Assembly (NCBI GenBank): GCA_033961575.1
Contig: CM066733.1
Location: forward strand, 63,858,921-63,922,920
Origin: Aselliscus stoliczkanus
Lineage: Eukaryota; Chordata; Mammalia; Chiroptera; Hipposideridae
Direction: 5' to 3'
DNA: 64,000 nt
Position 1 is the stretch's first letter, and each line of letters opens with the position of its first letter. The position numbers were made by a program, and so were the translations under genes. Of the stretch, positions 43,235 to 54,790 are shown piece after piece. The notes beneath the pieces were generated by a model. It was given only the letters and a program-made list of their open reading frames with translations, had not been told where the DNA came from and ran no database searches.

Positions 43235-44149
43235 TGATTTGAAAGCACTGGTTTGATGAGCCGAAGAAATTGGCTGTCATAAGTACAAGAGGCAACTTTG
43301 TAAACGACAGATCTGTGAAGTTGGTGGAAGGGATAGAAAAGTAGGTCCAGAGCAGGAAGTGGGGAACTAGAAGGAAGCATGTTTTGGATATTTATATTGA
43401 GATAATTGCAATGCCTTAAACATAAGCAAAATGTTTAAAGCAATTAATAGTAACACTAAGCAGTCATGGGTTGGGGAAAGAATTCAGAGAAATGGCACTT
43501 GAAGTGAAAAAAAAAAATGACCAAGTTCACTGCCATCCCAGGGTCCAGACCTATCCTATGTGCAGAAACACTGCCTTTGCCTGGTTTGAAAAAATGCTGT
43601 GTTTTCCAACTTGGGACCAAGATGCACCCCTCTCATCCCTGGAGGTTGTGACCAGAAGATATGAAAGAATCTCAGTTCTAGCCACGAGCACTGCTTCTCT
43701 TAAATGCTCTCTACTTTGAAAGGTAACAAAATCTATATTTGAGATGAGAAAAATAAATGAGCAGGGAAACGGTTCAACTTGGCTGTTGGGGGTAGCTTTC
43801 TAACTCTGAGTTGCCCAAGGGCGGAGCCTTCCTGGCTCACCCCGGGGCTCCATCTTCTGTTGGCTGGCTGCAGCTAAAACAACTGACAAATGAATGACTG
43901 ATACATACGGAAGGAAACCCACTTTGGGCTTCATTAGAGAAGAAGGACATTGAAACAGGGCACCTGTTTTGGATAATGCTATTTGGGGTGTGTGGTGTGA
44001 ACCCAAACTGCCTGAAGGCCTGAGCTTCATTGGTTTCTTCTCTCCCACCTCACCAGAGGGGTGCTGGGGTGGCCTTGACAAAAACATGTGGCAAGGGAGG
44101 TGTTTGGGTGGTGCACGCATCCCTTGGAATTAACGTAAGGATGAAATGA
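43232..44149. other. No recognisable gene or repeat
   Basis: Unique sequence with no supported gene; the antisense frame at 43800-44120 is unrecognised. Confidence 0.4.
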
Positions 44150-44680
44150 CAACATTTACTCAAGGAGCAACTATTTGTTGAGTTCCTTGTGTCAGGACAT
44201 GGGGCCCAGCCATGAACAAATAGACAGAAATCCACGCCCTCATGGTGCTTCCTATTCCAATGAGGTGAGGCAGATAATGAATAAATAGACAAGAAACAGC
44301 AGTAGGATGTTAGATGGTGGTACATAAAGGAGAAAATTGCGGCAAGAAAGGGGCTCAGGAAGCACAGAACAGTGGTCAGGGAAGGCGACACTGAAAGCAG
44401 AAGCTAGAGCTAGACTAGTGGCTACCTGGGAGAAGAGGGGTCCAGGCAGACAGAATGGCAGACACACAGGCCCAGGGAGGCGGCATGACAGGTGTGTACC
44501 AGGAGCTGCAAGGAGGCTGGTGTGGATGCAGTTGAGTGATGGGGCAGAGAGTGGTAGGGGATGAGGTCAGTGAGGAGCCAATCCTCTGGGCCTTCCGGGC
44601 CATGCCTAGAATTTGGGCTTTTACTGTAAGTGGCATGGAGCATCTGGAGGTGAACAGAGCAGGGTCAGGATCTAAAGTAA
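44150..44680 (+). repeat. L2 copy, sense
   Basis: L2 landmarks appear in order: 'agcaactatttgttgagttc', 'acgccctcatggtgcttcct', 'ggtcagggaaggcgacactg', 'gtggtaggggatgaggtcag' and 'gggcttttactgtaagtggc'. Confidence 0.75.
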
Positions 44681-44699
44681 TAAGTTAAGCGGGACCGCG

Positions 44700-44790
44700 C
44701 TATGTGGACTTAGGTTGTGTGAAAATCTCTTAACACACTGGTGAGAACATAGCACATAATAAATGTTAGCTGTTGCTACTAAAATACAGG
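44700..44790 (+). repeat. MIR 3' portion, sense
   Basis: The text 'ggtgagaacatagcacataa' followed by 'taaatgttagctgttgctac' is a MIR terminus. Confidence 0.55.
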
Positions 44791-44984
44791 GGGAGAGGGG
44801 ATGGCAGAGTGGTAAGTGTTCTCCTGTAACATGTGTGCTACACATTTGCTCCACCAGCTCCTCACATATTGGTTCTGAGACAACTCAAGGAAATCAGACA
44901 GTGAACATGATTGGGGATTCCTAGGCCTTGGGTCTGGAACCAGCTCAGCCAGCATCTGACTTTGTGATTAATTGCCTCAGGGGT

Positions 44985-45575
44985 GGAACAAGCATGTATT
45001 GAGCATCTCCTATATGCCAGGTGCCAAAGGTGACTCTGGGGATACAGTGATGAACAAGACCAATGGCTTCCTGCCTCACAGGTGTCATTTAATCCAAATC
45101 TCTTCCTCTGAGCAAGGGGTGAGATGATGTAATTATGCAAATAACTCTCCCATTTTAACAAAAGTTGAGTAGTGCAAGGGGCTCTGGGATACACTGCTGA
45201 GGGGCTCACCTGGTTATCATGAGAAGCTTCTCTGAGGGAGGGGCACTTAAGATGAGACAGGAAAAGAGGGGAAGAAGGAGGCCTGGCGGAGAGCAAAGTG
45301 GGGAGAGCCCTTGGGGAAAGGGGACAACACATGCAAAGGCCCTGTGGCAGGGAGGAAGAAGTGCAGGCCCTGTGCCTGGAGAGCAGACAGCACTGGCAGA
45401 AGGGTGAAATGAATCTAAAGAGGTATGCAGGGCAGGGCAGGTGGGGCCTTCTGGCATGTGGGGATTGGGGTCTTTATTCCTAGTGCAATGGGTGGTGCTG
45501 AAGGGCTTTCAACAAGGGAGTGACTTCATCAGACTTGCAGTCAATCACGCTGGCTGAGTGTGGAAACTGCAGGGG
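44985..45575 (+). repeat. L2 copy, sense
   Basis: L2 landmarks: 'caagcatgtattgagcatct', 'ggggatacagtgatgaacaa', 'cacatgcaaaggccctgtgg', 'gaagggctttcaacaaggga' and 'agtgacttcatcagacttgc'. Confidence 0.75.
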
Positions 45576-45784
45576 GACCAGAGAGGGTTTGTGACCTGTT
45601 GGGAGGCCTCTACAGCATCCAACTGGTCAAATTGTTACGCAGTGAGAATTCAGGTTCAACAGGAGGTTCCCCCCAAGTATCACCCCTACCCACTGGCCTA
45701 AAAACCCTCTTGGTTAGCATCCCTCAGTTGGCCATTTCTGTCCATTTCCATATGCACTAAATACTGTTAGCCCTTCATGTAAAA

Positions 45785-45980
45785 ATCACGGTCATTGGAT
45801 GCAGCCTGACTTAGGATCCCAATTCTGCCCCTTTCTGCCTGTGTCTGGGACAATTCTCTCTGACCACAATTCCTTATAAAATGGGCAGAATTACCCTTGG
45901 GAGGATTAAGTGAAATAATGATTAAGGCTCTGTCCCAATGCCTAGATAGGTGGGCAGCTCAACAATTGTTAGTTTCAGGC
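45785..45980 (+). repeat. MIR, sense
   Basis: The blocks 'ggatcccaattctgcccctt', 'ccttataaaatgggcagaat' and 'gaggattaagtgaaataatg' are in MIR order. Confidence 0.65.
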
Positions 45981-46609
45981 TATCCAAATGAATCATCTTC
46001 TAATGAGAACTAGTCTCTTGAATCAGGTTTCCATTCCACAAAAGCACCCAAGAGAGTGACAAATGTGATGGTGTGAGATGTGGGAGACCATGACCTTCAC
46101 CTTGGGCCTTAGCATCTTACTGGTGCTCTGAGAATTGAAAATATGGACAACATCAAGGGATCTGAGTGAAAGGTGCTGAACAAATGTGAGATACAACCAT
46201 AGGAAGGTTGAAGTACTTTCTCTTCCTGTATAAACTCATTTCCAAGGTTAATGGGCACGCATTGAAAAAGGAACAAGTACCATCAGAATCTTAAATAGAG
46301 AAATGTATCTTAAAAGTATGGTAAGATTGAGCCCTATATGTCAACATGTATGGACTGTATGCTTGAATGTTTGCATATATGTATTTATCATTCATTCATT
46401 CATTCATTCATTCAGCAAATAATAATTGATTATCTCTTGCATTGTGGACAAGATGCTAGCTGCTATTTGTCAGTGGGTTGGTTCCCATGTCTATTTCTTC
46501 CACAAGAGACTACAGACATTTTTGACTTGTTTCCTTGGTTAGAAACCAAAGGGCAAAACTCTGGTTTTCAGCTCCACTAGGTGTTTTAATTGTTTCTGTA
46601 AAGTGTCAA
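45981..46609. other. Mostly unique; short (ATTC)n with L2-like text
   Basis: An ATTC run at 46390-46413 is followed by L2-like 'cagcaaataataattgatta'. The rest shows nothing recognisable. Confidence 0.4.
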
Positions 46610-46765
46610 GATTTTTTTTTATTAGTAGTTGCAGATGTACAAAACAATGCAATAGTTATCCTTTTCACCCCGTACAAAGTGACTCCCCCTCCCCTCACCA
46701 CTGCCCCACCCCGTATCATACATATCTATTACAGTTCCATTGACTCCATCTGCACTAAAGTGTAA
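46610..46765 (-). repeat. L1-type 3' UTR fragment, antisense (tentative)
   Basis: It opens with a T run and 'attagtagttgcagatgtac', then 'aaaacaatgcaatagttatc' and a C-rich block. The layout is that of reversed L1 3' UTRs, but the subfamily differs from the other copies here. Confidence 0.4.
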
Positions 46766-47889
46766 AGATTTAATTGTGTATGTCATCAGCCCTTCAATCA
46801 CATTATCTTGAAAGTTTCTACTCCAACTTCTACCATTTAAATACTCAAATTTTAAAAGCCCTTTTTTTGAAAAAACTAATGAGGAACCTCAAGTAATTCA
46901 TCTCATGAAGTTACAGAGGATAAAAATGTGGCTCAGAGATTATTAAAAACCAAACAGAAAATATACATGTGAGTATATCAGAGCTTGTAATGTACCCCTT
47001 GATCCATTGAGACCTATAACTCACATAAATTATTGGCTTCTGATACTGAACATAAGACATGAAGTGGAAGCAATGTGTGTCCCACTATCCCCTCCATAAC
47101 ATGCCCCTTGTGCCAGATATTCTATCCCGATGACCCATCAGCCCTGAAAAACATGCAATTATCACAATCATGATAATACAATAGGTTCACCCGGCTAATT
47201 CTGAAATATGAGTCATAGTTCTATTTCTTCTGCAATTGTGAAAACTGCTAAATTTTTATCAAGATAGAAACTAAAAACTCTTCAGTGTCATCTCCTGGGG
47301 AGCCCTGACACTCTCACGTCAGACTGTTCTCACCAACCCCACAACTCTAGTCACGCTATGCCTCTGCCAGGGAGTTAACCCTGCTGTTTAGTGCTCAGCA
47401 CCCAGAAAATTGCCTGTCCCGAGGCCCTTTTAAATGGCCTCACAAGCACTTCGCTGGAGCCTGGTCTCCAGCTCTCATGCAAGGCAGGCACTTGTTCCAG
47501 GAGGTGTCATTTCTCCCATCACCCTCCCCTCCTGCTATTCAGACTCTGGGGTCCAGCCTTCCCTCTGCCCAGGTCTACCCTGGCCAGCATCTCTGCCCTG
47601 CAGCTGGGATTTCTCTGTCATCGCTGACCTGTGCTAAGTCCCATTGTTTTAAGAACCTGATTTTTGAAAATTGATTCCCACTATTGCTAATTTGTTACAT
47701 GTTCTAGGAAAAAGGTGTTATCGTAAAGTGACCCTTGGTAGACAATAACTTAGCCTAGTGACATTAGAGCTGTGTTTCATGGACTCCGACGTTTCCATGA
47801 ATGAGCGTCAGGGCCGCCCTATGGAGCTTGGCCCTCTCCCTGGCCTCCAACCAGGGCTGTGCTGATTTTAAATGCCTCTATATTGGGGT
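46766..47889. other. No recognisable gene or repeat
   Basis: Unique sequence. Open frames at 47391-47674 overlap in all three plus frames and are unrecognised. Confidence 0.4.
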
Positions 47890-48130
47890 CACCCAGTGGG
47901 GCCAGTGAGAGGTCAGGCTCTGGAGCCACATCACCCAGGTTTGAACACCAGGTCCGCCATTTACCAGCTGTGTGATGTCGGGCAGGCCATTTAACATCTC
48001 TGTGCCTCTGTTTTATCATCTGTAAAATATGAACAATAACAGTATACTGTATCTTACAGGGTTGTTGTTGGACTAAATGAGTTAAAACACCTGGCACATA
48101 GTAAACACTATTTAAGAATTTGCTATTATG
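47890..48130 (+). repeat. MIR, sense, nearly complete
   Basis: It reads 'caggctctggagccacatca', 'ccatttaccagctgtgtgat', 'ttatcatctgtaaaatatga', 'cagggttgttgttggactaa' and 'cacctggcacatagtaaaca', almost the entire MIR. Confidence 0.85.
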
Positions 48131-50079
48131 ATTTATATGGGATAATCTGCAAGATGCTACTTGAAAGAAGTTTCCTACCGCTTAAAAAGAAAGGCAAACA
48201 AACAAACAAAACTCCCGACTCCCACTACCTTCACTCAAAATATGAATAACTTATTGGAATTCTGCCACCGAGGGTAGGTTTTTTGGCGCCTCTCAAATCC
48301 TACCTAAGTGTGGGGCTGAGTTGGCTTCAGGCCTGCTGTCGATAAGACTAACCAGCATTTACATTTGTAGTTGCTGACGTAGGGAGATGGGTTAAGTGCA
48401 ATGTCTGGGCATTTTAGTCATTCCATTATTCTATTTTTTTTTAAGTTGTTATTATTAAGCTCATGCTATTAGGCTCTTGATGACACCTGCCGAGCAAGAG
48501 GCCATTGGTTCACAATGTGACAGGGGCCATGGGAGGAAATGTTGCTTGATTTCCTAGGAGGAGAGGTCAGATACTTTTATCAGAGAATGGGACGGCATGT
48601 CCTTCTTTAGAGAGCTTTGGAGCCTGACACATGGCCTTCCTTGAGCTGTTTGAGGGTCAGGGAGAGAAACTTCACAGGACCCCCACAGGTCTTTTCCATT
48701 TCCAGAATAAGCGACTCAAATTTGTTCTTCAAATTCAGCGCTAATGATGCTGCGACATTGTGCGTTGTGAATCTGAGTGCAACTATTGCTGGAAGAAATA
48801 CTGGTTATGGGGGAAGAATGTGGGCTTTGGACTTAGGCTCCCCACCTACTGGCCGTCACACCCCCTCTCTGAAGCTCCCATTTCCCAGCCTTTGCAGCTG
48901 ATCCCTCTGACTTTGCTGGCCTCAGGGGCTCTTTCCTGAGTCTACCTCTTCCTCCATGTCCCCAGGAGCCCAGCTGTGCTCCAGGCTGCGCTGATCTTCC
49001 CATTATCAAGTCCTTGACCTCCTGGTTCTAGGCAGAACTGCTAACCACTAACAGTCTGGGGCTTGCCTCGCTTCTGTGGCCTCCACAGCGCCCTGTGCTT
49101 ACCCTGCAAGACACTTGCCACCCTACATTGTCAGTCTCCCCTGCGCCCTTGTGAGGTCTTTCTAGGCTGGGCCTGCATCCAGTTCATTCCTGATTCTCCA
49201 GAGTCTGGCACAGGGCCTGGCTTGTAGTATCTGCTTAAAAAAAGTTTATGAGCCGAATGAATAAGCCAGCCCACTGTTCAATTAGGAGTGGCAATGTGTT
49301 ACTGGTCGATCACTTGAGACGTGTGTCATAAGTAATTTCTAACCAATCTTGAGGTCTTCAAACTTGGAACCAGTGCTCTTTCTTTATCTCCTTTTGAATT
49401 ATTTTATGTGTCTGATAATGTAACTCGCACTTGCGGGAGCAGCTGGGCTGGGGTTAGAGCACTCTGGAATTGGGTTGCCTCCGAGTTGTACAGGGAGCAG
49501 CACCTTGAGCGTGGCTGAGGAACAAGGATGAGAACTGACACACATACCTTTTAACACCATCTGGGCTGTACCCTGCTCCATACAGGGCTGTTGGCACAAT
49601 GCCCCACACATACCCCAACCTTAACTATGATGCTCTAAGTGGGGTGCAAAATATCCCATGACATGAAATATAGGGTCATTATATGATAGTGATGGCTAGA
49701 ATGAGGACAGACCCAATCTCTCTGTGTCTGACTTACAAATTACGAGGTGGAGGTGGGGTGTTTTCACAGCGTTTTATTGCCCTGGGATCTGAGAAATATT
49801 TGTTTTTTGGTTGATTAATACTCTGCCATTTATATTGCCCATGTGGCTTCATTTGTAGAATTCCAAACACACAAGGGCTGTTGGGTAGAACGAGAAGCAA
49901 ATTTTAGGAAGCATGCATCAAAATCCCCCATGACATTTCTTTGTGGGTCAGTCTGAAGTCACACAGGCTTCAGACTGTCAATCCTAAAGCAATTCCCATA
50001 GCTTGTGGAAAGAGGATTTTCTCATATATCTCTGCCTCTAAACTTAGAAGAACACTGTGGAATTATTTTATTTGCAAAG
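48131..50079. other. Long unique stretch with one L2-like terminus
   Basis: An antisense L2-like 3' end is present at about 49085-49265 ('gtctggcacagggcctggct' then 'tgagccgaatgaataagcc'). Elsewhere no repeat or gene is recognised. Confidence 0.4.
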
Positions 50080-50300
50080 TAAAGATAGTAGCTAACATCT
50101 AGTGAATGTTTCCTTCATGTCAGACACAGTGCTGAATGCTTTTACACAGATTGTTACTGATTCCGTACAATAATAAATCTATAAGAGATGAGAAAACGAA
50201 GGCTTGCTGGGCCTAGGTGGTTTGCTGAACGCTATCCGAGTAGAAGCCTTGGGGATAGGATTTGATCCAACATCTGGCCCCAAAACTTGGACATTCTGTC
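50080..50300 (-). repeat. MIR, antisense
   Basis: The blocks 'gtcagacacagtgctgaatg', 'cttttacacagattgttact' and 'gagatgagaaaacgaaggct' are in reversed MIR order. Confidence 0.6.
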
Positions 50301-51417
50301 CCCTCAGACCCAGGCTCTACTAATGAACACAGTACACTTACTTCTGTGTAGAATTCTCACTCAGACCAGCAAATACGCCTTATTTTGCTTGAGAGCTTCC
50401 AATTTCTTGATTATTAGTCGGTTCGGCTTGGAGACAAATCTCAAGGCATGAAATCTCTCTCTGCCTACAACTTACATTTTCTTTGACTGTTTTAAGATGG
50501 CAGCTGAGCTGCCATGTACAGCTCCCCTTACCAGCGCAGGTGCTCCTGGTCTAAACAGACGGTGTTACTGCTGGAAGCCACTGACTTTAGCCCCTCTCCT
50601 CCATCTCCTTCCAGAGCTGGGAAGCCTGGGGCATGGAGATGCTGGTGGGGCTGGATCCAGGTACCTTCTCAAGCCTTAAGCCTTACATGGGACCTTTCCA
50701 AGGAGAAGAGCCTTTCTGTGAAAATCTCTCTGGGAAGTCGCAAAGACCGCTGGCCCCCTCCACCTGCACTGTGGGCACTCACAGTCATGGGCATGCTTGA
50801 CATGTTTTACTCTCATCTCCACCTCTGAAGAACTGAAGGGCGAAATCATAGGAGCTGGAAGTTCCCACAAACCCTTTGCTTTCAGTTGTTGTGCTGAGGC
50901 CGCGTGCATCTTGTTCTCAGAAGATGGTGAGAGATTGTAGACGGTGGCTGCCGATCAACTTTTATCTGAGGAGGATGATTTGAGTCCCGTTGTCACAGTG
51001 GGGAGGAAAAAGAGGCAGTTCGGAAAAAGTGAATGGGGAATGCAATTTTATTTTCTTAAAAGCATTCTTTATCAAAAGAGGCACACTGCCAGGGGGCTCA
51101 GGCAACCGTGGTGGACCATGAATATTTGCTCCGAGGAAAAGAGGGAGGGCAGAGAAGGGAAAAAGTCACCTGGGACATTAGTGAATTGTGAGCTTTAAGG
51201 CTTTGTTGATCTTGCCAGGTTCCAACTTTTGACAGCTGCTAAGTAAGGCACCTGAGAAAATAGCTTCAATTTTATAATTTGGAAATGGGAAGGGAAAATT
51301 TATCAGGGCTAAAGGCACGGAAAGAGCACAAGGGGCTTTCCTAGGCCTGTACAGAGGCTGCTAGCTGTGACTCACTAAGTCTTGGTTACAGAGAGGAGAT
51401 TTGGGTGCCTGCGAGGA
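50301..51417. other. No recognisable gene or repeat
   Basis: Unique sequence. Open frames at 50497-50828 and 50944-51198 are unrecognised. Confidence 0.4.
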
Positions 51418-51441
51418 CAAAAAAAAAAAAAAAAAAAAAAA
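51418..51441. repeat. Poly-A tract
   Basis: A 22-base A run. It might mark the end of a retro-inserted sequence, but no recognisable body precedes it and no target duplication was found. Confidence 0.85.
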
Positions 51442-51780
51442 GACACATTTCCTGCCCTCTGAGTTTGGGCGCTCACGATGACAAGCTTAAGGCAAAGCCT
51501 GTTAGGAAACCGCCTCTATGCAATATCCCCCTCTACTGGATTCTTGCATGGAAGACAATACCCCAAAGCCCCTCCGCTGCCTTAGAATCTCCTCAGAGGT
51601 TTTTCTCTACATTAAAACGTATTTTGGTGTTCGCCAAGGCAACTGCCTCTGCCCCTTCCACTACTCCCCTGATTAAGATGAGAAATTCTCTAAATGCACA
51701 CACATCCAGGAAAGATAAGACACGTACCCAAGCGAGAGGAATGAAACGATGGCGGGATGACATGGAATTTTAAGACTACA
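51442..51780. other. No recognisable gene or repeat
   Basis: The frame at 51405-51773 starts in the A run (poly-Lys) and is unrecognised. Confidence 0.35.
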
Positions 51781-51784
51781 GAAG

Positions 51785-51925
51785 ACACTTGTTTCCCTAG
51801 TAGGGGATTGAAGGCCAGAGAGGGAGAGCTACTTGCTGAAGACACACAGCTGGTAATAGGTAACACTGGGGCTGAAACCCCTTTCTCCTGACTCCCACTT
51901 TAGTGCTCCTTCTCCTGTGACAGAG
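51785..51925 (-). repeat. MIR-type fragment, antisense
   Basis: The text 'gaaggccagagagggagagc', 'acacacagctggtaataggt' and 'ttctcctgactcccacttta' fits a reversed MIR. Confidence 0.5.
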
Positions 51926-52164
51926 CGACTTGTAAAAATTCAGGGTGGCTGGATCTTGAGATAGGCTTCTGGTCATGGAAGCCATGTGGCCAGTCTTGGA
52001 AGCAGATGGTCCTTTAGGCGATTGCTCTCTCATGGTTCCCAGGACCTTGGTGACTCACAGACCGTAAGTCCAGGGTAAACCCTGGGGGACATGCAAAGCA
52101 CATTCATGCCCTGCCCAACCTCAGATTCCAGATGCCTCCCTATTAGAGTCACTCCTAATGCAGT

Positions 52165-52340
52165 GCTGCCCAGTAGAGCTTTCTGCAGCGATGGAAATGG
52201 CCTATGTCTGCAGTGTGCCCAACACGGTAGCCACCAGCCAAGTGTGACTGAGCACTTGAAATGTGGCTAGTATGGCTGAGAAACTGCATTGCAAATTTTA
52301 TTTAATTTTCATGAAATGAAAATTAAATATCCACAGGTAA
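52165..52340. repeat. hAT-type element fragment
   Basis: The blocks 'cacggtagccaccagccaag' and 'gagcacttgaaatgtggcta', followed by a T/A-rich 'tatttaattttcatgaaatg', are characteristic of the same family as 38905-39080. Confidence 0.65.
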
Positions 52341-53490
52341 GAGTATCTTAAGTAAGGGACAGCACAATTGTAGAAGGACCTGTTGACATATGTATGTCAA
52401 TTGGCCCACAACATCTAGTTTCCTTATTAGGTGTCACCTGGTAACGAGCAGGGCTGTGTGGAGTGGACGACAACCCGGATGTGGCAGGGCAGCTTTTACA
52501 AACAGAACTGGAAGCAAAACACCAGGGTTGTCATTCGTCATCGTACTTCTGCCCCAGAGAAGCTGCTCGGGTTTGAAAGAGACCTAACTCCTAGGACTCT
52601 ATTTCTTCACCTGTAAAATGGGAGAGTTTGGTGGTTTGGCGCCTTTTTGCCACTAAGGAGCCCTTTCATTACTTTTTTCCATGGACGCCTTGTTCAGAAA
52701 AAAAATATCTGTCAAACAGCATTCATTAAGTAATAACTGCTGCCACTTTGAAATTACAAACTACGAATCAGAACTTTTATCTGCACCAGCTAACCAGAGC
52801 AATCACATTGAATTGATATAATCCCATCCGAAAGAGACCCGAGACCCAATTAGCCTGCCCAGTCTCATATGAGGCACGTGTATGTTTTAGGAATGGCTTT
52901 TTAAAATATTGAGAATATTACGAGTATTCCCATTATTGCTTGCTAGGGCATTTAGGGGACTCAGGACCAAGGTGAGAATCCAGATGAGATGATCTCCACG
53001 TCCTGTCTGGGTTTCAGAGTTCTGAGTCTACAGGGGCTTTTACAGGAGGATCTGGCCTGGTGGGGAGGGACAAGCTGATGCAGCACTTCCTGGGGGGATC
53101 TGGGCCTTGTTGTGGGGGATGGTGCTGAAATGCAGGTGGCAAAACCATGCAGTCGGGTTTCACTGGCTTCACTCCTTTGCTTACTGGCACTGCTTGGGGG
53201 CCACTGGGAGATGCTAGAACCGCCTGTCCAGACCTGCCACCCCCTAACTTATCAGGCATCCTGCCTCCCTGTGGGCACTGCCTCCACCATCAGGGAACAG
53301 AGCACGAGGCAAAGGGTCATTTGCTTCCCAGCCTGCGACTCTCCAAGGCTCTAGAAATGCCACAGAAAGGGTGGTGGGAGGAAACCCAGAGCAATGAGGC
53401 AGAACTTGAGACAAATTTAGAGGAAGCTGTAAGGACTCTCCTTAGCCCCTCTGAGGGTGGAAGGGTTTCTTTGAAGGACAACTTCTAGGT
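52341..53490. other. Mostly unique; one MIR-like remnant
   Basis: A MIR-like 'ttcttcacctgtaaaatggg' is at 52603-52622. Otherwise nothing is recognised, including the open frames at 53014-53488. Confidence 0.4.
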
Positions 53491-53494
53491 TGAG

Positions 53495-53635
53495 CTAACA
53501 TCTGTGTAGCACCTCTGTGTGCTCTGGCCTTGCCTACCTCACTGGGCTCTTACAGTGGTTCTCTGTGAAGGAGAGGATATTAGCCCACCCTACACGTAAA
53601 GAGGCGAAGATCCTGGAAGGCCAAGGGACCAGGTC
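53495..53635 (-). repeat. MIR-like fragment, antisense (tentative)
   Basis: The blocks 'aacatctgtgtagcacctct' and 'aagaggcgaagatcctggaa' fit a degraded reversed MIR, ending at the MITE. Confidence 0.35.
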
Positions 53636-53642
53636 CAGGTTA

Positions 53643-53870
53643 CGGACCGTGTTCTCCAAAAAATAAGACCTCACTGAAAAATAAGCCCTAGCATGATTTT
53701 TCAGGATGCTTGTAATCCAAACTCTATGCCAAACATAAGTCCCAGTTAAGATCATCAGCCAGACATGGCTGTTTAAATAAATGTAGATTTTTGTATATGA
53801 ATAAATGAATAAATGTAGATTGTTGGAGCAAAAATTAATATAAGACCCGGTCTTATTTTGGGGAAAATGT
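53643..53870. mobile_element. Tc1/mariner-like MITE, about 228 bp
   Basis: Terminal inverted repeats of about 25 bases: the left has 'tctccaaaaaataagacc' and the complement of the right has 'ttccccaaaataagacc'. TA flanks both sides (53641-53642 and 53871-53872). Inside are a second 'aaaaataagccctagcatga' block and an A/T-rich centre with a tandem 'aataaatgtagatt' repeat. There is no coding capacity. Confidence 0.8.
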
Positions 53871-54370
53871 GGTAGCTGGTAGACGGAAGGAAGCTCTGGT
53901 ATTCACACCCAGGACAGCCAAGGCTCTGAACCTAGTTAATATGACAGGGCCTCTAAGGAAAGAACACAGCAATCTATGTGTGGTAAATGATCATTCTTAC
54001 TCCTGTCCCCCAGTATCATGTTGGCAAGGAACTCCCTCCATAGCTCAGTACCAAGAACCACTCTTGTGGATTCTCAAGTCATTTGTCCTTCACCTATTGC
54101 TGCTGGTTGGTGTGTATAAGTTTTTATTCTTCAAAACTCTTACACTATATCTAAGTTTGTTTTCCTAAGACTCCTGGCAGGTAGATAGAGCCAAACTCTT
54201 TGTTCCCATTTTAGAGATGCAAAAACGAAGAACCAGGGAATTACATGGCTTTTGCCATTGATTTTAGGGTTGGATTGGCTAAATAAAAGAGCACTTTTCT
54301 GGCTGGTATGTTTGCCCTTTTGACCTTCCCCAGAGCCAAAGCATCCATCCTATCATGTTAGTATCCTTCT

Positions 54371-54790
54371 GACTTTTTTTTTTTCCTTTTTTTTTTTTTT
54401 GGTAGTGGCAGTGGTAAAGAACGGGGTTTATTCACTCCAGTTTTAGTAACAGATCAGTGGTCCCAATCTCAGCAAGTTTTGTAGTGCTGACAGAAATTCC
54501 AAACTCTTTAGATGGTTCCAAAATCTTGTGAGCACAGGATTTTTTCCCAGTGTTTGTGTGTAGGTCTGAATGGGGGTGTCTGTCTTAACCATTCTTTGGG
54601 GGACCTCGGAAAGACCAGGTGCAAGATTCCCTATGTTGCATTAGTCAAACCAGCTAATAAGCATGAAGGTGCTTTTGAAAATCATAGCACCTTGGGTCCG
54701 GGTGGGGACTTTAGTAAACAAGAACTCACCTTGTGTGCTCAGGCTGAGGCTTGGCTGGGCAGGGTCCACAGGCTGCTTGGATGTATGTAC
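54371..54790 (-). pseudogene. Possible processed retrocopy of an unidentified mRNA, antisense
   Basis: T-rich tracts at 54376-54401 would be the reversed A tail. Next to them on the minus strand lies an AATAAA (complement at about 54427-54432) overlapping a TGA stop. Upstream of that stop the frame is open for about 58 codons ending KLAEIGTTDLLLKLE. A stop and a probable frameshift lie further upstream. I do not recognise the protein and found no clear target duplication. Chance is not excluded. Confidence 0.35.

Noticed and set aside
43021..43380. Antisense Ser-Leu repeat protein
   Set aside because: It is created by the (GA)n tract.
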